This document shows, piece after piece, positions 56,925-64,000 of a DNA stretch of 64,000 nucleotides (within the stretch, counting starts at the first letter, position 1; each line of letters starts with the position of its first letter). A model generated the notes under the pieces. It worked only from the letters and a program-made list of their open reading frames with translations. It was not told the origin of the DNA and did no database searches. Made by a program: the position numbers and the translations under genes. Origin of the DNA: Selaginella moellendorffii (taxonomy: Eukaryota > Streptophyta > Lycopodiopsida > Selaginellales > Selaginellaceae); NCBI RefSeq assembly GCF_000143415.4, contig NW_003314349.1, positions 472,254 to 536,253 on the forward strand. Reading direction: 5' to 3'.

Positions 56925-59754
56925 TGGTATCGGAGTTGGGATAGCGCTATGGAAGGAAAGCCATCCATCCACGAGTTTGATGGAAAAGGGTTTGAGGGAT
57001 TCAAGATCCATCTTGAATCCTATCTCTTGTTTCATGGTTTGTTAGGGATTATAGATGGGATAGAGTCATCACCGGCTCCAGGCTCTAGTGTTGCTGAGGT
57101 GTGTGACTGGAACCTTTGGGATTCCAAGGCTAGAGGGAGTATTGTGATGTGCTTGTCCTAGAATGTTCTCTTTGCTGCCCCATCAATTCCAAAGTCCACT
57201 GCGGCAAAGCTCTGGAAGTGGCTGAGTGACACCTATGACACCAAGAGTGAAATGGATGTTTTCAACATCCATTCACAAATGGATTCCTTGAAGCTAGAGG
57301 AAAATGGCAATATCCAGACTCACATTGCCAAGCTCCAGGGTTTCTTCACACAACTTGCGGCTGCTGGGGTGAAGCACTGTCTTAGGGATGAGCAGTAGAG
57401 GCTGTGGCTCTACAAGTCCTTGCTAGCTAGCTGAAAGAATGTGGTTGAGAGCCTGCTTCTCCAACCAGGGATGACTTGGGCAGATGCCGTGTGGAGTCTT
57501 CACAACATTGAGGCCATGCGAAGCGAGAGAGCTGAAATGCCGCAAGCTATGTATTCTTTGCAGGATTCTGGTGGCAAAACCACATGCAGCTGCAAATGCC
57601 TAGAAAGGGCAAAATTTCACAGCATGTGGGCGTGCCAAGCCCAAACTTGCTAAGAATCAGTGTGCTCGCTGCTTGGAGATGGGCCATTGGGCTCGAGATT
57701 GCCCTGCTCCCAAGCCTGTCAAGCACCTAGCTACGCCAGCGAAAGCCAATTTACTCAAGCGTGATGGAATTGCTCCAGCAAATGAGGCTGCTGAGGAGCT
57801 CTACAATGCAGAGGCAATTGCAACACCAAGCCAATGGCTCATAGACTCTAGTTGTACTAATTTTATGGGCAATAAGAAGAGTCTTTTTGAGTGTTATCAG
57901 CTAAGCATTGGAAAACATGGTGTTCATTTAGGTGACAATACCACTATCCCCGTGGAAGGCATCAGGCAATTTCGACTCTCACTTGATCATGGGAGGACCA
58001 TGGCCTTTGATGGTGCCATGCATATTTCCACCTTGTGGCAAAACTTAATGTCCATCGCTAAGATATGTGATCAAAATGTAGTGGTAGTCTTTGATGCAAA
58101 GGGAGTCTCTTTGGTTGACTCTAGCGACTTTCATATGCTTGGGACACAGTTGCTTTGTGGGTCACGCATTGGGGACTTATATAAGATTACTACTGTCGAC
58201 CAGGTTCAAGCCTTTCAGACTATGGAGGCAGATCCTCGTGCAGAGCTTTGGCATAAGAGACTTGGTCATGTTCATTACCAATCTCTTCAACGGATGAAAT
58301 CCCAAGATATTGTTATTGGAATGGATTTCCAACATATCCCATCTACATTTTATGAAACTTGCATTTTAAGCAAGCATCATCGTCGGAATTTCTCGCCAAA
58401 TAAGCATCGAGCACTTGGACTTCTGGATTTGGTCCATTCTAATCTTTGTAGCCCCATGGACTTGCCAAGTCACAATGGTGCAAGATATTTCATCACATTC
58501 ATTAATGACTATAGCTGTCAAACATGCATCCACTTCTTGATGCATAAGAGTGATGCAGTTGCTGCCTTTCAAACATACAAGGCCTACGTTGAAAACCTTT
58601 TTGGTTGAAAGATAAAAACTCTTCAAGTTGATGGTGGTGGTGAATACCTCAAGAATGAGCTTTGAGGCATCTATCATGATGTAGGCATACGACTACAAAC
58701 CACAGCCTACTACACCCCCCAAAAAAATGGTGTTGCAGAAAAGAAGAATCACACTCTTATCAATATTGCTCGCACTTTGTTAGCTAATGCACATCTTGAC
58801 AAGATGTTTTGGCAAGAGGCCATAGCCACAGCAATGCATGTCCAAAATCACTTTGCCACGGCTGCTTTGGATGGAAAAATCCTTGAGGCATTTTGGACAG
58901 GTTCTACTTCTGATGTGTCCCACTTTTGGGTCTTCAGTTGTGTAGCATACGCATATACCCTTGATCAACTTTGGAAAAAGCTTGATCCCAAAAGTAAAAA
59001 ATTCATCTTTGTGGGATATGCACAGGACAACACCATCAGGAGAAAAGCTTACAAGTTGTGGGATTTTGCATCTCACAAGGCTCTTGTAAGTATAGACATC
59101 ATGTTCAACAAAGATGACTTTCCCATGTGTACAGAGGCTCTTCAAGATCCTTCTTTCATTGCTGAGACTCAACTTGTTTCTTTGATCCCACTTCTGGGAG
59201 ATGGTCCACTCTTGCCTCCGCCTCAAGCTCCTATTCATGAGTTGCCACTAGAGATTCCACTGGGGAATCCTCCACTTTTGGACATGCTTGAACTAGCTGA
59301 TGCTCCTTCAGTTGAAGACAGGCCTCCAACACCTCCACCACCTTGTTGATGTCGTGACATGCTTGATCCGATGCTAGTTCTTGACCACCCTTGGGAACGC
59401 CACCCCTCATTGAAAGTTTGGGAATATGCTGAAGCAGATGCTGCAGAGCTTGATGACTTTTGTGGCCTTGTTGACACCGGCATCCCCATGACCTATGCTG
59501 AGGTCGTCTCAGGACCTAAGGCTCCATCTTGGATGGAAGCTATTGTGGAAGAGGTTTCTTTCATTTGGGTTAATGGAACTTATGTTTCAATTGATTCAAC
59601 GCCACTAGGACAACATGTTTTGGATCCAAAATGGATTTTTTCCAAAAAGTATGGGAAAGATGGTCAAGTTGTACATTATAAGGCACAGTTGGTTGTTCAT
59701 GGTTTTCGCCAAGTCCATGGCCTTGACTACAATGAAACATTCTCACCAGTTGTA

Positions 59755-60093
59755 NNNNNNNNNNNNNNNNNNNNNNNNNNNNNNNNNNNNNNNNNNNNNN
59801 NNNNNNNNNNNNNNNNNNNNNNNNNNNNNNNNNNNNNNNNNNNNNNNNNNNNNNNNNNNNNNNNNNNNNNNNNNNNNNNNNNNNNNNNNNNNNNNNNNNN
59901 NNNNNNNNNNNNNNNNNNNNNNNNNNNNNNNNNNNNNNNNNNNNNNNNNNNNNNNNNNNNNNNNNNNNNNNNNNNNNNNNNNNNNNNNNNNNNNNNNNNN
60001 NNNNNNNNNNNNNNNNNNNNNNNNNNNNNNNNNNNNNNNNNNNNNNNNNNNNNNNNNNNNNNNNNNNNNNNNNNNNNNNNNNNNNNNNNNNNN
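59755..60093. other. Assembly gap of 339 N
   Basis: The gap falls within the RT region of element X. The length is 113 codons exactly and the frame on both sides is the same, so the estimate may be close to real. Confidence 0.95.
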
Positions 60094-61041
60094 CTCATCA
60101 TGGGTGATGACACCGATGCCATTGCTGCTCTGAAAGCTGCTCTCAGCCAGCAATTCCAAATGAAGGACCTTGGCCAAGTCTCCTACTTTCTTGGCTTTGA
60201 AGTCACACGTGATACTAAGTTTGGTGGCTACATGCTTAGCCAACGACGTAAAGTTGAAGTCTTGCTGGATCGGTTTGGTATGCATGATTGCCACCCCATC
60301 AAGACCCTGATGGTCGTTGGTGCTATCGACCTCACAATTGATCAGTTTGGTGAGCCTCTACCCATTGGGCCCTATCGACATCTCATTGGTTGCCTCACGT
60401 ATTTGGCCCTAATGACTTGCCCCAACATCATATATGCAACAATTGCCTTGAGTCAATACAACACATCACCAACCACCATACATTGGCAAGCTACCTAGCG
60501 TATTGTGAGATACCTCTAGGGCACTATGGACTACGGCATTGCTTATTCAAGGGGTGATGCATCATTGACATGCTACACAGATGCTAGTTTTGCCAACAAC
60601 AAAGGTCATCACTCGACTTTTGGCATTTCTTTCCTTCTCAGGAGGTGCCATCACATGGGCCTCCAAGCGACAATCTGTGGTGGCCCTTTCTAGTGCAAAA
60701 GCGGAGTACATCACACTCACTACTGGTAGCAGGGACGTGGTCTAGGCTCAAGGGTTACTTGCTGAGCTGGGATGTGCACAAGCTGGCCCCACTACTTCTT
60801 GGTGTGACAATCGAAGTAGCATTGCCATGTCCAAGAACCTTGTCCACCATGCCCGCTTGAAGCACATTGAAGTCCAATTTCACTACGTGCGTGAGTTGGT
60901 TGATGGTGGCACCCTGGCCGTCCAACATCTCGGGACATAGGACATGCCAGCCAATCTTCTCATCAATCCGTTGGGGCCACACCAGTTTTAGCTCCTATGT
61001 GACAGATTTGGTTTGGTGAGTGGCTTTGGTTTGGAGGGGAG

Positions 61042-61128
61042 TGTTACACGACACACCTTGCCACGTAGACATTAGGGTTTTCCTGTTTTGTCTGCTAGCA
61101 TGGTGCACTTTGATCCTGGTTTGTCTCA
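61042..61128 (+). repeat. 3' LTR of element X (87 bp)
   Basis: It is preceded by the purine tract and followed by the actcc target duplication and the rest of the element Y leader. Confidence 0.9.
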
Positions 61129-62898
61129 ACTCCGCTGTTTTGTCCTTTCTTCTAGAAACTAATGGCTACCAGTACTCCACCTCGCACTACATCTAGAACC
61201 ACCCTAGCGAGTACCATGGCCATCCTGGCTGGCAACTGGGATGCAGGATGGGAGAAGCTATTCTAGAAGTTCACGGGAAAAAACTTCACGACTTGGAAGA
61301 CCAAAGTCCAATTAATCTTAATGGCAAAAGTGTTGGGATTTGGTGGAGGGAATCAAAGTGAGACCTCAAGATATAGAAGCAGCCTTGTAGGCTACTTGGG
61401 ACTCCAAGAACCACAAAGCCCTTTCCGTGATTGGACTGGGTCTTGGAGATGAATTTATTCATCTCCTTGATCTAGAAAAATCTGCCAAGGCCAATTAGGA
61501 CTCCCTTTCCCAAGTCTTTGCAGCCAAATCCACTAATGCTAAATTGGTTCTGACCCAAAAAATTTTCTCCCTACGCATGCAGCCTGGTGAGACAATGGCA
61601 ACATACATCAGGAAGCTCAAAGGCTTAATGCAACAGCTAAAGGAAGTAGGTGTTGTAGTTTCTGATGACTATGCAAAAGCCTTCTTGCTCTACTTTGTAT
61701 CCCTAGAGTTGCAACAATTGTCCTCCATGCTCTCTTTTGTCCCAGGCAAAATCATGGAGGAGCTTTACTTTGATCTGCTCGAGGAAGAGTGCAAGATTGC
61801 TAAGCGTCAAACTGGCCATCAAGGATCCTCTCAAGCTGCTCATGAGTAGGCCTTGTTTCTTGGTAAGAAACATTCAAATGGGGAGTAGAGGAAAGGAGGC
61901 ACTAGCCGTGGGCCTCATATCTCTTCTACTACAACTCCTAGCTCTAGATCTAACTTCTCCAAGAAGAAAAAGGGTCCTTGCAACTATTGTGGAAAGATGG
62001 GGCATGTCGAGCATGAGTCTCGTGCAAAGAAGGCTGCCACCTAGCGCATGCTTACCCATAGCAACTCGTTGTTGATAATGGCTCTTTACCCGTCACCGGT
62101 GTCTACTCTTGAGGTTCTATGGCTAGATAGTGGTGCCTCCTTTCACATGACTCCCTTAAGGTCTGCCTTTCACACTTACAAGGCTCTTCAAGCTCCACAA
62201 CAGGTTTATGTCAGCGACAAGCAACCACTCCAGGTGGAAGGTCGTGGCATGATGGTGATTAGGCTACCCAATAGACCTCTTAAGGAGGTTCATCACATGC
62301 ACTTTGTATCTGAAGCAGGGCAAACAGTTCTTTCTATAGGTGCAACCTCAAATCAAGGCTTTACTACCACCTTCTTCCCAAAAGGGTGCACCATCTATGG
62401 TCATGATGGTACTCCTGTAACCAATGGCGTGAGGTATGAAACACTCTACCGTTTAAATGTAGAATTGGTTTTTTTAGCTCAAGTGCTTGCTTTTCAAGCA
62501 CAAGACACCATTGAGCTTTGGCATGCTTGTCTAGGGCATGTCAATGAACGAGATTTGCATGCCTTGGCTCATAACCAGCATACTAAAGGCATCACACTCC
62601 CAGCTGGCCATTTGGGCTTGTGTGAAACTTGCCATCTTGGGAAGCAAGTTCACCTTCCTTTTCCATCAAGAACCATGGAGGACCAAGTTACAAGCTTACT
62701 GGATCTGGTTCACAGTGACATGTGCTACTTGCCTATGGAAACACTCACCCGCAATAGGTACTTTGTGTCTTTTGTCGATGACCATTCCAGATATGCTGTG
62801 GTGAGCCTTCTCCACGCTAAGAGTGAAGTGTTCAACCACTTTAAGCTTTTTAAGAACTGGGCAGAGACATCTACTGGCCGAAAGATTCATGTGTTATG

Positions 62899-63018
62899 AG
62901 ACAAGTCATTCATCCAAGACACCAACCGCCAAGCATCACACCCATACCATCATGTACATAACCATACCAAAGCAATGAAGTCGACAGAGCATTCTACACA
63001 CAAAAACACACATCTACA
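62899..63018 (+). repeat. Truncated 3' LTR of element Y
   Basis: It matches the last roughly 120 bp of 56432-56591 and ends catctaca, followed by tgtaa. Confidence 0.88.
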
Positions 63019-63023
63019 TGTAA

Positions 63024-64000
63024 GATGTTGCTATTGAGAATCTGGAATGCCAAATTGTGGAGCCCTAGCTTGTCCACCTCTAGACTATTGTGCTTTCCAT
63101 AGTGGACCTGTCCGTCATGGAGGATTGCAAAGGAGCCAAGCAATGTAGGCCAGGTCATGCATTACCAAGTTCATGGCTAGGATGTCCATTGGAGCATAAA
63201 TTACATCTTCTGGAGGATGAGCATATTGCTGTCGAGTTGAGTCTGGAAGAAGTTCAGAAAGTTAGAACAGGACTCTAGACCAAAGAGATTATTGATCAAA
63301 GATCGAACGCTATAAAACTTACATTGACACAGAGAAGAAAGATGTCCGTTGCCTAGATTCTACAGAGGCTTTTCTCTTTTGGTACCACCAACTTAGACTC
63401 CAAAAATTTAAAAGATTTTTACTTTACCTCTCTCATTTTTTGGCTAGAACCTAAAGAAAGGCACCTTTAAATTTAAAACTTATCTTTTGTTCTTTTAGAA
63501 TGTATCTTTTAACAGTACAAAATATAAGTGCAAATTCTGGAGGAATTTCAGTTGGAATAATTTAACTTCTTTGGAAAAGAATTATAAAAAACTAATTTTT
63601 TTTAAAAAAAAATAAAAGTGATGATCTTTCAAAAATTATATTAAATTTTAACTTTCCATACTTTTTTACAAGTCTAAAAAATTATTATAAATCATTTTCT
63701 AATTCTTATTCAAATAAAAAAGCCTTTCCAGACTTAGAAAATCACATTAAAACAATAAACATCACTAAAATTCACTTAAAACAATTGTTAAAATCAACTC
63801 AAAACTAATTCAAATAAGTTGTCACCATGTAATCAATCTAGTCAAATCTTCCATGTATTGCTAAACCCTTAAATTGATTGGATATATAATACCAGCATCT
63901 GAATCATAATATGCCTTGAGTATGAGTATAACATTGCACACGCTTAGGTCAACATGAAGTTGATAAGCACATAGATCGCTAATTTGCTCCAAACCAAAAC
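63024..64000. other. Non-coding flank, nothing recognised
   Basis: A 62-codon frame at 63090-63278 has no recognised domain. The remainder is AT-rich. Confidence 0.45.

Larger units (their letters stand above)
56838..61128 (+). mobile_element. Complete but decayed Ty1/copia element X with 87-bp LTRs
   Basis: LTRs are at 56838-56924 and 61042-61128, with target duplications actcc at 56833-56837 and 61129-61133. The primer site TGGTATCGGAG is at 56925 and the purine tract TTGGAGGGGAG at 61031-61041. In copia order: gag from 56949, zinc knuckle CARCLEMGHWARDC at about 57660, protease WLIDSS at about 57835, pre-integrase ELWHKRLGH at about 58243, integrase to about 59340, RT from about 59500 ('LDPKWIFSKKYG'), an assembly gap, RT/RNase H ('DLGQVSYFLGFEVTRD', 'SSAKAEYITL') to about 60990. 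Stops occur in gag, integrase and RNase H, so it is inactive. Confidence 0.93.
56432..63018 (+). mobile_element. Ty1/copia element Y, deleted, with element X nested in its leader
   Basis: It has a 160-bp 5' LTR (56432-56591), primer site TGGTATCAGG (56592), leader to 56837, element X, then gag from about 61153. A zinc-knuckle remnant CNYCGKMGH is near 61980, protease WLDSGASFHMT near 62120, and the GAG-pre-integrase LWHACLGH near 62517 with CETCHLGKQ. The reading stops at 62898 inside the integrase, and the sequence jumps to the last 120 bp of the 3' LTR. RT, RNase H, purine tract and the LTR start are deleted. Confidence 0.88.

Noticed and set aside
63090..63278. A 62-codon open frame near the right end
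   Set aside because: No domain, no splice-consistent extension and no similarity to neighbouring elements.

Overview
The window looks like nuclear DNA of a land plant, most probably a lycophyte such as Selaginella. This is inferred from plant families with very short introns (about 47 to 180 nt), intronless PPR genes, a plastid copper chaperone, an NB-ARC protein and abundant LTR retrotransposons. No bacterial operon, CRISPR array or plasmid feature is visible.

Layout. 1-18.9 kb is a nested retrotransposon block. A decayed Ty3/gypsy element (A) is split inside its reverse transcriptase by a non-coding LTR element (B, 1709-16930). B in turn is split by a young minus-strand LTR element (C, 7182-14458). 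C has 1145-bp LTRs that differ at four positions, a 5-bp target duplication, a tRNA-Met-like primer site, and no recognisable coding capacity. 19.0-25.0 kb is a gene island: copper chaperone for SOD (CCS), a secreted Kazal-type inhibitor, an unrecognised acidic protein, and a UFD1-domain zinc-finger protein. 25-33.8 kb is mostly AT-rich, with a second, older gypsy relic at 30.6-33.1 kb. 33.8-36.5 kb holds an NB-ARC protein that carries a helical ARM-like C-terminus.

36.7-39.5 kb is AT-rich and gene-poor. 39.6-48.7 kb is the densest gene island: a PPR gene head-to-head with a steroid 5-alpha-reductase-family gene, a YELLOW LEAF 1-like glycine-rich plastid protein, a fold-back MITE, a tRNA-Ala, a 651-aa P-class PPR gene 45 bp ahead of a double-GNAT gene, and a PLS-class PPR gene converging on the GNAT gene with 21 bp between stop codons.

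48.9-55.6 kb contains a 2-kb segmental duplication. Each copy carries a gene for a secreted aegerolysin-family protein plus PPR debris. The first aegerolysin copy is intact. The second is broken by a small hAT-like transposon with an 8-bp target duplication and has an early stop. Between the copies lies a chimeric PPR pseudogene partly derived from the 43.5-kb PPR gene. 56.4-63.0 kb is a nested pair of Ty1/copia elements; the inner one has 87-bp LTRs and holds an assembly gap.

The host genes do not form one pathway. CCS, the YL1-like protein and probably some PPR proteins act in organelles. The Kazal protein and the aegerolysin are secreted and, with the NB-ARC protein, could serve defence (inference). 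The most unusual items are the secreted lycophyte aegerolysin and the pair of large LTR elements with no coding capacity.
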